Origin: Dyadobacter jejuensis
Lineage (GTDB): Bacteria > Bacteroidota > Bacteroidia > Cytophagales > Spirosomataceae
DNA length: 64,000 nucleotides
Direction: 5' to 3'
NCBI RefSeq assembly: GCF_003149085.1
Contig: NZ_QGDT01000004.1
Location: forward strand, 310,001-374,000
The stretch's first letter is position 1. The number at the start of each line of letters is the position of its first letter. The translations under genes were made by a program, and so were the position numbers. Below, in pieces: positions 9,744 through 17,276 of the stretch. A model generated the notes under the pieces. The model was given only the letters and a program-made list of their open reading frames with translations. It was not told the origin of the DNA and made no database searches.

Positions 9744-9780
9744 AAAAAAACACGCGGGTTTCAAAGGTGAACCCGCGTGT
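9744..9780 (-). terminator. Intrinsic terminator of the tRNA-like RNA gene
   Basis: Arms ACACGCGGGTT (9750-9760) and AACCCGCGTGT (9770-9780) pair perfectly over 11 bp. The run of seven A at 9744-9750 reads as a U-tract on the minus strand. There is no T run on the plus side, so it is directional leftward. No protein gene lies just upstream on that strand. Confidence 0.85.
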
Positions 9781-9855
9781 CAAATTACACTTCATCAACA
9801 AACTAAAAACCAAATAAAACTAATACGAAAAAATTCGTTTGTCAAGTTTTTTTTG

Positions 9856-10016
9856 CTGTAGGAGGGGGATTCGAACCACCCACGGTGAGGTTAGCTACGG
9901 TACAAATACTGTTGGTGGTCCACCCCAGTCGGCATGAGCCGGCATTATACTGCGTTTTTCCCTTGATCACCACCCCCGAGACAGGAGGGCATGGCTGCCA
10001 ATTTCATCACCCTACA
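9856..10016 (-). ncRNA. tRNA-like RNA with a very long variable region
   Basis: On the minus strand a complete tRNA frame is visible. The 7-bp acceptor TGTAGGG/TCCTACA joins 10016 to 9857. Positions 8-9 are TG. The D stem ATG/CAT encloses a Leu-like D-loop AAATTGGCAGC. The next stem, CCCTC/GGGGG, has a 7-base loop CTGTCTC (formal anticodon GTC). The T-loop is TTCGAAT in a 5-bp stem with one T-C mismatch. Between the anticodon stem and the T stem lie about 90 bases, against 4-24 in a tRNA. They hold a TGGTG/CACCA stem, an inner CGGC-TCAT-GCCG hairpin and an ACAGTA/TACCGT arm. The loop has a pyrimidine at position 37, so normal decoding is doubtful. A leftward promoter and terminator flank it. 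It is not recognisable as tmRNA. Confidence 0.65.
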
Positions 10017-10022
10017 AAGTAG

Positions 10023-10066
10023 ATCAATTTTGGAGAGGAACGTTTTCCTTTTCTCGATTGATGATG
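10023..10066 (-). ncRNA. 5' leader hairpin of the tRNA-like transcript
   Basis: Between the -7 box and the tRNA-like fold, ATCAAT pairs with ATTGAT around an inner GGAA/TTCC plus GAGA/TCTC stem. It would form the 5' end of the leftward RNA. Confidence 0.45.
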
Positions 10067-10074
10067 CAAATTTA
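10067..10074 (-). promoter_or_regulatory. -7 element (TAAATTTG) for the tRNA-like RNA
   Basis: On the minus strand TAAATTTG matches TAnnTTTG exactly and is placed to start a transcript at about 10060-10062, just before the leader hairpin. A -33 TTG is not obvious. Confidence 0.5.
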
Positions 10075-10182
10075 AGTCAAACAATTTAAAAGTAAAATAT
10101 TTTCATTAAAATTTATCTAAATTTACAATTATGGCAGAAATTCCTTACTTTTATTGACAAAACTTCAATTTTGTAGCCACTT

Positions 10183-10662
10183 ATGCATAAATATTCTGAT
10201 ATTGATACCACCGATCTAAGGATCCTTGCCTTACTGATTGAGAACGCAGCCCTGCCTTATACCGAAATTGGGAAGCGGGTTTTTGTGTCGGGCGGAACGG
10301 TTCATGTGCGTATGAAGAAAATGGAACAGCTGGGGATCGTGAAAGGTTCTCAATTGATGATAGAGCCCTCAAAGCTGGGCTGGGACATTAGCGCTTTCCT
10401 GGGCGTTTATCTAGACAAAAGCTCCTTATACGAACAGGTGGCGTCGGCCCTGGAGGAAATTCCTGAGGTGGTCAATATTCACTATACTACCGGGATTTAC
10501 AGTATTTTCGTTAAAATAGTGTGTAGAGACACGGGACATTTACGTGAAATTTTGCACGATAAAGTACAAAAGGTTGCCGGGATACAGCGCACCGAAACTT
10601 TTATTTCTTTAGAGGAACGTATTAACCGATCTATTCCCCTAATAGAAGAGGAGGAGTCTTAA
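10183..10662 (+). CDS. Lrp/AsnC family transcriptional regulator
   Basis: The 159-residue protein has the Lrp/AsnC winged-helix start (TDLRILALLIENAALPYTEI, recognition helix around SGGTVHVRMKKMEQLGIV) and a C-terminal RAM/AsnC_trans ligand domain (GAFLGVYLDKSS-like strand, YTTGIYSIFVKIVCRD). Such proteins sense amino acids or related small molecules and act as octameric DNA-binding proteins. The length is typical. It stands alone between the divergent RNA gene and padR, with 69 bp before the latter. Its targets cannot be read from the window. Confidence 0.92.
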   Translation: MHKYSDIDTTDLRILALLIENAALPYTEIGKRVFVSGGTVHVRMKKMEQLGIVKGSQLMIEPSKLGWDISAFLGVYLDKSSLYEQVASALEEIPEVVNIHYTTGIYSIFVKIVCRDTGHLREILHDKVQKVAGIQRTETFISLEERINRSIPLIEEEES

Positions 10663-10691
10663 TTATTTTTTTCTTGTGCTGTTTGTAGTAT

Positions 10692-10733
10692 ATATCAAAT
10701 AATTATATATTTGTTTTAAATGTAATTTGATAT
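10692..10733 (+). promoter_or_regulatory. padR promoter with overlapping dyad
   Basis: A -7 box TATATTTG (10706-10713) lies inside a perfect 9-bp inverted repeat ATATCAAAT (10692-10700) / ATTTGATAT (10725-10733), whose right arm covers the padR start codon. This arrangement suits autorepression by PadR, which binds long dyads. That is an inference. Confidence 0.5.
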
Positions 10734-11085
10734 GGAAAAGAAGACGACCAGTAATGAATTTGTAAGAGGGACACTGAAGACTATCGTTCTCAATTTGTTG
10801 TCAGAGCACTCCCGAATGTACGGGTATGAAATTACCCAGGAGGTTAAAGACCGGACCCAAGGGGCTATTGCGCTTACTTTTGGAGCCCTTTATCCCGTTT
10901 TGCACAAGCTGGAGCAAGAGGGCCTCTTGCTGACCGAATCGGTAGAAGTGGACGGGCGAACCAGAAAATATTATAGCTTGACCTCCCCTGGTACGGAAAT
11001 GGCACAGGCTAAGACCGACGACTTAGAGCGCTTCGTAGAAGCACTTAAGCTGTTGTTGGCGCCTAAGGTCGCTACTTCTAAGTAG
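10732..11085 (+). CDS. PadR family transcriptional regulator
   Basis: The 117-residue protein is a typical short PadR with winged-helix residues GTLKTIVLNLLSEHSRMYGYEIT, the second-helix signature ALTFGALYPVLHKLEQEGLL and the beta-wing GRTRKYYSLT, plus a short C-terminal dimerisation helix. PadR proteins are usually autoregulated repressors, and in Bacteroidota they are often paired with a membrane protein they control. Here the partner is the TonB-like gene that starts 36 bp downstream on the same strand. The ligand is unknown. Confidence 0.93.
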   Translation: MEKKTTSNEFVRGTLKTIVLNLLSEHSRMYGYEITQEVKDRTQGAIALTFGALYPVLHKLEQEGLLLTESVEVDGRTRKYYSLTSPGTEMAQAKTDDLERFVEALKLLLAPKVATSK

Positions 11086-11121
11086 GCCTTCCAGGCAATG
11101 ATCATCTTTTAATCGGACTTT

Positions 11122-12072
11122 ATGATTCGCCTACACGACAATCGACTTGCACTTTTACGGAAGTATTTGGTTGAAGGCCAAGTGAACCCAGCCTTGATGG
11201 AAGAGCTGTTGGATCATTTGGCTTGTGAGGCCGAGGAACGGCTGTGGGACGGGGAGGCCTTCGAGCAGGTCATAGATCTCCTCAAGGAGGAGGCCAGCCC
11301 CGAAGTCCTCCAAAATCTGAACGCCGACTTAAAAGCGCTCCTAGAAGAGGAGAAGACTCTTACCGACATGGTTTTCGAAGGGCGAAACAAGCAATATGGG
11401 GCCTATGATCTTAGGAAAGGGTATGGCAAAACCATTCAGCGCTCCTTGGTGCTTGGAGTCACCTGCTTTTTGTTGGTGATTCTATTGCCCGATCTATATG
11501 CCCGGCTTACCCCGCTACTCGAAGATGATGCCATAGGTTTTGAGATGGAGCTTCATAATATCGATATTCGCCCCCTGCCTCTTGAGCACGATAATTCCCA
11601 GCAACAGCAGCCACATGACAACACCGTGGAGCCCAATGTAATAACAGATGAGCCCAATAGGCCTGCATTAGGAACTGCAAAACCTATATTGGGGCCCCCA
11701 TTGGTGGAAAAGGAGACCGAACTAGCCCTACTTCCTGAGTCCTATCAGGGGTGGGTGGAGGCTAACGAATGGGAGGTGAAGCCCAGCTTCGCAGGGGGGA
11801 TGACGTCCCTGATGACCTATATCAAAAGTGAAATTAACTATCCAGTTATGGCCTTAAAATATGCCGTGGAGGGTAGGGTGTTTGTAGGCTTTACGGTGGG
11901 TGCTGACGGCAACGTGAGTCAGGTAGAGCTGATAAAGGGGATTGGCTACGGATGTGATCAGGAGGCTTTGAGGGTAGTGACCAATATGCCCAACTGGCTA
12001 CCGGGCAGGGCTGCTGGCCAGCCATCGGCTTACCGCTATGTATTGCCTGTTTCCTTCGAAATGGTCCGGTAG
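11122..12072 (+). CDS. TonB-type energy transducer with extra cytoplasmic N-terminal domain
   Basis: The C-terminal third (about residues 225-316) is a TonB C-terminal domain (INYPVMALKYAVEGRVFVGF, GADGNVSQVELIKGIGYGCDQEAL, PVSFEM). Upstream are a proline/Gln-rich periplasmic linker and one membrane helix at about residues 108-124, preceded by FEGRNKQYGAYDLRK (85-99), a hallmark of Bacteroidota TonB. The first 80 or so residues (LRKYLVEGQVNPALMEELLDHLACEAEERL) form an acidic helical domain not usual in TonB; it resembles prefix domains of PadR-linked membrane proteins. Co-transcription with padR suggests regulated coupling to one receptor. Which receptor is unknown. Confidence 0.82.
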   Translation: MIRLHDNRLALLRKYLVEGQVNPALMEELLDHLACEAEERLWDGEAFEQVIDLLKEEASPEVLQNLNADLKALLEEEKTLTDMVFEGRNKQYGAYDLRKGYGKTIQRSLVLGVTCFLLVILLPDLYARLTPLLEDDAIGFEMELHNIDIRPLPLEHDNSQQQQPHDNTVEPNVITDEPNRPALGTAKPILGPPLVEKETELALLPESYQGWVEANEWEVKPSFAGGMTSLMTYIKSEINYPVMALKYAVEGRVFVGFTVGADGNVSQVELIKGIGYGCDQEALRVVTNMPNWLPGRAAGQPSAYRYVLPVSFEMVR

Positions 12073-12190
12073 TGGGGGGATCCCAAACGGGTATATGTAC
12101 CAGGAAAATCCACTCTCCCGATTCATGGGCTCATCTTAGAGAGGCCTTCTCTTGTCATTATTATGATTTAAGTTATTTTAGTTTTTGCGC

Positions 12191-12709
12191 ATGTATGCTA
12201 TTGTCGATATAGAAACCACCGGGGGCGGCGCCGGGGCTCGGATGACCGAAATAGCCGTTTTTAGGCATGATGGTCAAAAAGTAGTGGATACCTTTCATTC
12301 ACTGATCAATCCCCAAACTTATATTCCTCCATTTATTACCCAGCTCACTGGTATCGATAACGCCTTGGTGGCCGATGCACCCATCTTCGAGCAGATCCAG
12401 GATTCGGTAAGAGAGCTCACCAAAGATGCCTGGTTTGTAGCCCACAATGCTCGGTTTGACTATAATTTTATCAAAAGGGAGTTTTTGAATATTGAGGAAT
12501 ATTTCGAAAGAGACCTTCTTTGTACCGTAAAACTTAGTAGAAAAATTTTCCCAGGTTTTAAATCCTATAGCCTCGGTAATCTCTGTGAAAGCCTGTCGAT
12601 TGCCCTCGATAACCGCCACAGAGCCCAAGGAGATGCGGCTGCGACAGTGCTACTCTTCGAAAAGTTGCTATATCATGATCATAAAAACTTGATTCCGATT
12701 GATTTTTAA
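12191..12709 (+). CDS. DnaQ-like DEDDh 3'-5' exonuclease
   Basis: The 172-residue protein (from the ATG at 12191; an ATG two codons upstream is possible) has the DEDDh exonuclease motifs: DIETTG, a second-aspartate motif in HNARFDYNFIK, and the HRAQGDAAAT block with the catalytic His and Asp. It resembles the epsilon subunit of DNA polymerase III or the exonuclease part of UvrC-fused proteins, here as a stand-alone domain. It would remove 3'-terminal nucleotides in proofreading or repair in the cytosol. The stand-alone form does not allow a choice between these roles. Confidence 0.85.
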   Translation: MYAIVDIETTGGGAGARMTEIAVFRHDGQKVVDTFHSLINPQTYIPPFITQLTGIDNALVADAPIFEQIQDSVRELTKDAWFVAHNARFDYNFIKREFLNIEEYFERDLLCTVKLSRKIFPGFKSYSLGNLCESLSIALDNRHRAQGDAAATVLLFEKLLYHDHKNLIPIDF

Positions 12710-12772
12710 GAAAAGGGGCTCATTGGTATAGAATTTGTTTAAGTAGGATAAACCACTTAAACATTGAACGCT

Positions 12773-12946
12773 ATGAAAACGCAAATAAACTTATTAATTC
12801 TATTCTTTCTCTCACTAGCCCTTAGCAGTTGCGAATTCGTAGGTACTATCTTTAAAGGAGGGGTATGGACCGGGGTGATCATGGTCGTAGCCGTCCTAGG
12901 GCTCATATTATGGCTAGTCGCTAAGTTTTTTGGAGGGGGTAAGTAA
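12773..12946 (+). CDS. Small lipoprotein with one membrane helix
   Basis: A 57-residue protein starting at MKTQINLLI (an ATG three codons upstream is also possible). It has a lipoprotein-type signal ending LALSSC, with the lipobox Cys followed by Glu, then a short segment and a hydrophobic helix (GVIMVVAVLGLILWLVAKFF) and a basic tail. Similar tiny Bacteroidota proteins are often carried in databases under the name phosphatidate cytidylyltransferase, which this is too short to be. The function is unknown. Confidence 0.6.
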   Translation: MKTQINLLILFFLSLALSSCEFVGTIFKGGVWTGVIMVVAVLGLILWLVAKFFGGGK

Positions 12947-13039
12947 TCTGTTTCGGAACTATTTTTTGTGGGTTCGATTTGTAAATCAAATACTTAAGAG
13001 AAATAGGGTATTTTTATTTAATATTTATTAGTCATATAC

Positions 13040-13076
13040 TTGTAAAAGATAAAAACGGGGTGCATATTTGCACCCC
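13040..13076 (+). promoter_or_regulatory. tRNA-Ala promoter overlapped by a perfect dyad
   Basis: TTG at 13040-13042, a 20-base spacer and CATATTTG at 13063-13070 resemble the Bacteroidota promoter (TTG-N19-21-TAnnTTTG, one mismatch). The -7 box is embedded in GGGGTGCA-TATT-TGCACCCC (13057-13076), an 8-bp perfect inverted repeat. Confidence 0.5.
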
Positions 13077-13084
13077 AATAGCAC

Positions 13085-13158
<74 letters not shown>

Positions 13159-13173
13159 CTCCTTATTTTAAGT

Positions 13174-13205
13174 ACAAAAAGTCACCTTAACGGGTGACTT
13201 TTTGT
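13174..13205 (+). terminator. Terminator of tRNA-Ala
   Basis: ACAAAAAGTCACC pairs with GGTGACTTTTTGT 15 bases after the tRNA end. A run of T closes the hairpin. Confidence 0.8.
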
Positions 13206-13817
13206 TGTATAGCGGAGCTGGAAATGGGCGAGGGGGCAGGATGGTATAGATCCGTGTCAAGATCCATTCAAACCCACCATTCAGACTGTACTTAACTTCT
13301 TTGTAAATTGAGGCACAAACGCCTCGGAGCATTCCTCCAACCGTGCCACGTACCGTGCTACAATCAATGCTTATAGAGCCATATCACGAGGGGGCAATGA
13401 TGTTTCTTTCTTTTCTATTCAAACGCTCCAGGCTGTATGCCTAATTTTATCCGATTAAACGTCCAAGAAGATGGTTTTATCCTTCTTTAGCTCATTCCAT
13501 TCTTTATGCTGAGAAAAGGGGATGCCGAGGGGTATCTGTGCCATATCGTTTTTGAAATAAGATTTAGCCAATTTATAACCATACCTGAGGTATTTGAATA
13601 TTGAATCTCTGATAATCTAGTTTTTCGTAATCTGAGTATATTACAGCAGTCAGAGTGTTTATATGGTGGACGGACGTATATCTGCTCAGTTCAATAGGCT
13701 GCTTTACTTTAAAGTATTCAAAATTTAAGGAGGTGTTTACCATCTTTGGTGTCCACAGTCATCACATCATATATTCCAAAAATCAGGCTTTAACGGAAGT
13801 TCTAAGACACCCTACCC
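13206..13817. other. Intergenic region, mostly without recognisable genes
   Basis: Apart from the possible gene remnant at 13455-13616, no conserved reading frame or structured RNA was recognised. The 3' part should hold the promoter of the beta-helix protein. Confidence 0.5.
13455..13616 (-). pseudogene. Possible gene remnant (C-terminal fragment)
   Basis: On the minus strand 53 codons are open between an in-frame TAG (13617-13619) and TAA. The predicted peptide looks protein-like (RDSIFKYLRYGYKLAKSYF, then IPLGIPFSQHKEWNELKKD), but it lacks a start codon at the right place and has no recognised homologue. It may be the decayed tail of a gene, or chance. Confidence 0.25.
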
Positions 13818-15884
13818 ATGAAAGTAAAAATACTGTTTTTGACAATTTGCTATGCTGTACTTTTTCCAATACCGGAGCTTCTTGCTCATCGACGGGCCAA
13901 TATAGCCGCCACCACTACTGACGACGGATCATCGGTCGGCGAAATCCAGTTATATATTTCCCCTAAAGGCTCTGATGCCAATCCTGGGACAAAAAAAGCA
14001 CCACTACGGTCGATGGTAGGTGCTAGGGATAAGGTACGAGAACTACGTCGAGATCATAGAGATCAGTCCGTTACTGTTTATGTTGGAGGAGGGCTATACC
14101 AGCTGGATCACCCAATTTTGTTTTCGGCAGAGGATTCTGGTAGTGAAACAGCCAAAGTCGTTTATCAAGCAGTAGAAGGTCAGGAGCCCGTTTTTTTAGG
14201 AAGTAAAAAACTGAAAAAGTGGAAGGTGCTGAAGGATAAAGCGGCGTTGTTAAAATTGGATCCGGCTGTGGCTGGGAAAGTTTTCGTGACAGACCTGGCA
14301 TCAATCGGTATTACCGATTATGGAGATCCCACTCATTTGGGGATGCGTCCCGAATTATTCTGTAATAATCAAGTACAAACCCTAGCACGTTGGCCAAACG
14401 AGGGCTTTACTACTGCCGGGAAAGTAAGGGGTAAAACGGCACTTCCCGAAACCTATGTAGCAAAAATTGGTACCAAAGAGGGTGCGTTCGAATTCCTTGA
14501 AAAGAGACAGAATCGTTGGGCCAAGGAAGGCGATCCTCGGCTTGGAGGGTACTGGTATTGGGATTGGAGTGAGGAGTTTCAGCAAGTAGCCAGTATCGAC
14601 ACCTTGACGCAGTCCATTCATATCAAAGAGCCATATCATCGTTATGGTTACAAAGATAGCCTTCGGTATTTTGGCTTAAACCTTTTTTGTGAAATAGATA
14701 CGCCCGGTGAATGGTACCTGGATAGGACTTCGGGATTGTTGTACTGGTATCCGCCCACCGGTGTAGATCCCTCCAAAGCGCAGGTTAGTTTGTCGGTTTT
14801 TTCTAGTCCTTTTATGGTGGAAGTGCAGGATTGCAAAAATTTCACCTTACACGGTTTGGCGTTTGAGGAAGGTCGAGGCAGTGCAATACGCATGCAGCAC
14901 TGTGAAAACAGCCTTATTGCCGACTGTCGTATCGAAAGGTTTGGGAGGGATGGTATACATCTGTTGGAGGGGAAGGGAAATGGTATATCAAGCTGCCTAC
15001 TCAGGACATTGGGCTGCGGGGGTATTAGGATGAAGGGGGGGAATCGTAAAATGCTGCTCGCAGGCGAACATTTTGTAACGCATACCATTATTGAAAATTT
15101 TTCACTTTTTAAAAAAACCTATGAGCCAGCAGTCTATGCTGCGGGGTGTGGCCTGCGCATGAGTCACAACCGTTTTCGTTTTTCCTCCTCCTCCGCCTTT
15201 CGATTGGAAGGAAATGATATGGTAGTGGAATACAATCAGATAAGCCATGTGGTCAACGAGTCCGATGATCAAGGTGGGATGGACGTTTTTTTTAATCCAT
15301 CATTCCGGGGCAATGTCGTTAAATATAACCATTGGGCCAATATTGCTGGAGGCACCCGGCACGGTGCAGCAGGTGTAAGGCTTGACGATATGATTTGTGG
15401 ATTTACTATCTATGGCAATATTTTTGAAAAATGCGGGACACGTGATTTTGCTGGGGTTCAAATTCATGGCGGAAAGGAAAATCTCGTAGAAAATAATCTG
15501 TTTTATAAATGTCCAGCCGCTGTCAGTTTTTCAACCTGGGGTGAAAAAAGATGGTTGGAAATGTTGGATTCGCCTGCGGTGAAAAAGAAATTATATGAGG
15601 AGGTGGATATTCATTCGGAGCTGTATCAGTCCCGGTATCCTGCCCTTAAGAGAATACAGGAAAATCCGGATGTCAACACGGTGATCAACAATTTACTAGT
15701 AGATTGTGAGAAAGTATTAATGAGGGATAAGTCGCTCCAGATACAAGATAATAATACCACTATTAACAGCGAAGGGAAAGGCCTGAGCACATTTTATAAT
15801 GGTAGTTATCTAGAAAGCATAGGACTCATGCCCATTCCATTTGCGGCTATGGGCCCTCAGTCCAATCGATGGGCAAGGGAGTGA
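13818..15884 (+). CDS. Secreted right-handed beta-helix protein, GH141-like
   Basis: The 688-residue protein has a signal peptide (MKVKILFLTICYAVLFPIPELLA). Next comes the LYISPKGSDANPGTKKAPLRSM segment typical of DUF1565/parallel beta-helix enzymes. The ladder follows: KDKVRELR-type helix, GGGLYQLDHPILFSAEDSG and IVYQA-like strands. From about residue 340 onward there are many short beta-helix rungs (NFTLHGLAFEEGRGSAI, NSLIADCRIERFGRDGI). The start most resembles GH141-type proteins, which cleave fucosyl or xylosyl links in plant and algal polysaccharides. Without catalytic residues mapped this stays a family-level call. It is monocistronic. Confidence 0.7.
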   Translation: MKVKILFLTICYAVLFPIPELLAHRRANIAATTTDDGSSVGEIQLYISPKGSDANPGTKKAPLRSMVGARDKVRELRRDHRDQSVTVYVGGGLYQLDHPILFSAEDSGSETAKVVYQAVEGQEPVFLGSKKLKKWKVLKDKAALLKLDPAVAGKVFVTDLASIGITDYGDPTHLGMRPELFCNNQVQTLARWPNEGFTTAGKVRGKTALPETYVAKIGTKEGAFEFLEKRQNRWAKEGDPRLGGYWYWDWSEEFQQVASIDTLTQSIHIKEPYHRYGYKDSLRYFGLNLFCEIDTPGEWYLDRTSGLLYWYPPTGVDPSKAQVSLSVFSSPFMVEVQDCKNFTLHGLAFEEGRGSAIRMQHCENSLIADCRIERFGRDGIHLLEGKGNGISSCLLRTLGCGGIRMKGGNRKMLLAGEHFVTHTIIENFSLFKKTYEPAVYAAGCGLRMSHNRFRFSSSSAFRLEGNDMVVEYNQISHVVNESDDQGGMDVFFNPSFRGNVVKYNHWANIAGGTRHGAAGVRLDDMICGFTIYGNIFEKCGTRDFAGVQIHGGKENLVENNLFYKCPAAVSFSTWGEKRWLEMLDSPAVKKKLYEEVDIHSELYQSRYPALKRIQENPDVNTVINNLLVDCEKVLMRDKSLQIQDNNTTINSEGKGLSTFYNGSYLESIGLMPIPFAAMGPQSNRWARE

Positions 15885-16008
15885 AGTTTGACAAGTCTTG
15901 TAATTTCTTGTTTTACTACCATAAAACAAATCCGTAGGCGTCCTATCGGCAGGTATTAGCCGATCAATAAATAGAAATTGCGGATGTTGCCGAGCTCCTT
16001 ACCTGCAA

Positions 16009-16305
16009 ATGTTAGTGATACATATATCCATGATCATTGAACACCTGTCTGAGGAAGATGTTCCAAGAGCCAAGCAATTTGTTGAGGAAAAATTATTGGC
16101 CAATGGCTTTATAAGTCCAGGTATTCCGGTTGCTCCATTTAGCCTTGTGTCCTTGCTTATAGCCATCCAGGTCCAAAAAGGAGCTTCGGAGACCCCATTA
16201 CCTTTGTGGAATACTAAAATAGGTGGTCATCGACCGATCATATCTTTTAAGGATATAGGCCATTTATGGTCACTGGGTAGTGAAAATTCTTGGGACAATC
16301 AGTAG
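16009..16305 (+). CDS. Hypothetical protein, 98 residues
   Basis: Open frame with ATGs at 16009 and 16030. The peptide has no signal sequence or membrane helix. Its N-terminal helix is charged (HLSEEDVPRAKQFVEEKLLA) and the rest is less ordered. I do not recognise a family. It lies in an otherwise empty gap and is followed by the terminator of the opposite-strand gene. It may be a real small gene or a remnant. Confidence 0.35.
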   Translation: MLVIHISMIIEHLSEEDVPRAKQFVEEKLLANGFISPGIPVAPFSLVSLLIAIQVQKGASETPLPLWNTKIGGHRPIISFKDIGHLWSLGSENSWDNQ

Positions 16306-16335
16306 CTGTAGCTAAATCGACATAAGAAAAATAAA

Positions 16336-16366
16336 AAAGGGTTCGTTTGGAATTCACGAACCCTTT
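16336..16366 (-). terminator. Intrinsic terminator of the QorB-like operon
   Basis: AAAGGGTTCGT and ACGAACCCTTT form an 11-bp stem. The A-rich flank at 16322-16338 gives a U-tract on the minus strand, just past the stop of the leftward gene. Confidence 0.8.
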
Positions 16367-16397
16367 GCCTTGTCTCATAGTTGTTTGTTCGCTCAAT

Positions 16398-17246
16398 CTA
16401 GGCGTTTTTAAATGACTGTATCATTTCCTGGGGCGAACGATGAGGTCGTCCTGCCGCACGGTGGTAATCGGAGTTAACCTCGTTGGCGCCTTGGTTAATC
16501 CCCTCGTAAATACCCGCTATAACGGTCCCTAAAAACGCTCCGAGTTCCTTTTTCCTTTCTTCGGCATACGCATCGATGGAAACGGCCTTGTAAATGAGCT
16601 TCGTTTGGTATATTTGATTGATATAGTCGGCCAGTTGGGACTGGGTAATTGGCTCCCCTACTAGGTTGTATATTTGTCCTTGATGCTTTTCTTCCATCAG
16701 TATTTTGGCATAGGCATAGGCCAATTCCCCTCTGCTGGTATAGGCGCATCTTCCCTCGCCGGCACTGTTTCTGATCTCTCCTTCTTTAATATAGGTAGCT
16801 AGGTATTCCAGATCGGGTTCTATATATATGCCATTTCTGCCTATCACCCATTCCAGTCCAGAACTTTGGACGTCTTTTTCCGTCTGCCGGTTACTTTGCA
16901 CCACCGGACTAAAGGCGTTCTTTTCTTCGTCGCCTACGATGCTGGTATACACGATTTTTTTTACGCCATTATGTTTCGCGGCTTCTATTACATTTCTATG
17001 CTGCTGAATCCTCTTGCTGGGTTCATCCATTCCCGATACCAACAGTACCGCGTCGATGCCCTCCAAGGCGTCATCAAAATCCGCGCGATTATTGTAGTCT
17101 CCCTTCCGGATTTCGATCCCCAAGTCTTGCGCCTTTTCAGGTGTGCGGGCTATGCCAATCACTTTGTCTTTTCCTAATTCTTTTATCAGCTTTTGTGCAA
17201 TGGCTTTTCCTAAATGTCCACTTGCCGATGTTACTGCTATTTTCAT
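16398..17246 (-). CDS. QorB-like NmrA-type NAD(P)H oxidoreductase
   Basis: The 282-residue protein has the NmrA/atypical SDR fold: an N-terminal dinucleotide motif (TSASGHLGKAIAQKL), DYNNRADFDDALEGIDAVLLVSG, and a KKIVYTSIVG segment in place of the SDR Tyr-x3-Lys. It matches the NAD(P)H:quinone oxidoreductase QorB/YtfG type in length and order. It is cytosolic. The gene for a ferric-reductase-like membrane protein lies 30 bp upstream on the same strand, suggesting one transcript. Confidence 0.83.
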   Translation of the reverse strand: MKIAVTSASGHLGKAIAQKLIKELGKDKVIGIARTPEKAQDLGIEIRKGDYNNRADFDDALEGIDAVLLVSGMDEPSKRIQQHRNVIEAAKHNGVKKIVYTSIVGDEEKNAFSPVVQSNRQTEKDVQSSGLEWVIGRNGIYIEPDLEYLATYIKEGEIRNSAGEGRCAYTSRGELAYAYAKILMEEKHQGQIYNLVGEPITQSQLADYINQIYQTKLIYKAVSIDAYAEERKKELGAFLGTVIAGIYEGINQGANEVNSDYHRAAGRPHRSPQEMIQSFKNA

Positions 17247-17276
17247 GATAAGTTCGTTTATTTTGTCTTAACTACT

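Noticed and set aside
9744..10016. tmRNA identity for the tRNA-like RNA
   Set aside because: No tmRNA-type 5' end, no tag reading frame and no second half; the tRNA frame is contiguous, not split as in tmRNA.
9856..10016. Normal tRNA-Asp (GTC)
   Set aside because: The length of 160 bases, the pyrimidine at position 37, the T-stem mismatch and the Leu-like D-loop do not fit tRNA-Asp.
12764..12946. Phosphatidate cytidylyltransferase name for the small lipoprotein
   Set aside because: The product is about 57 residues with one helix, far too short for that enzyme.
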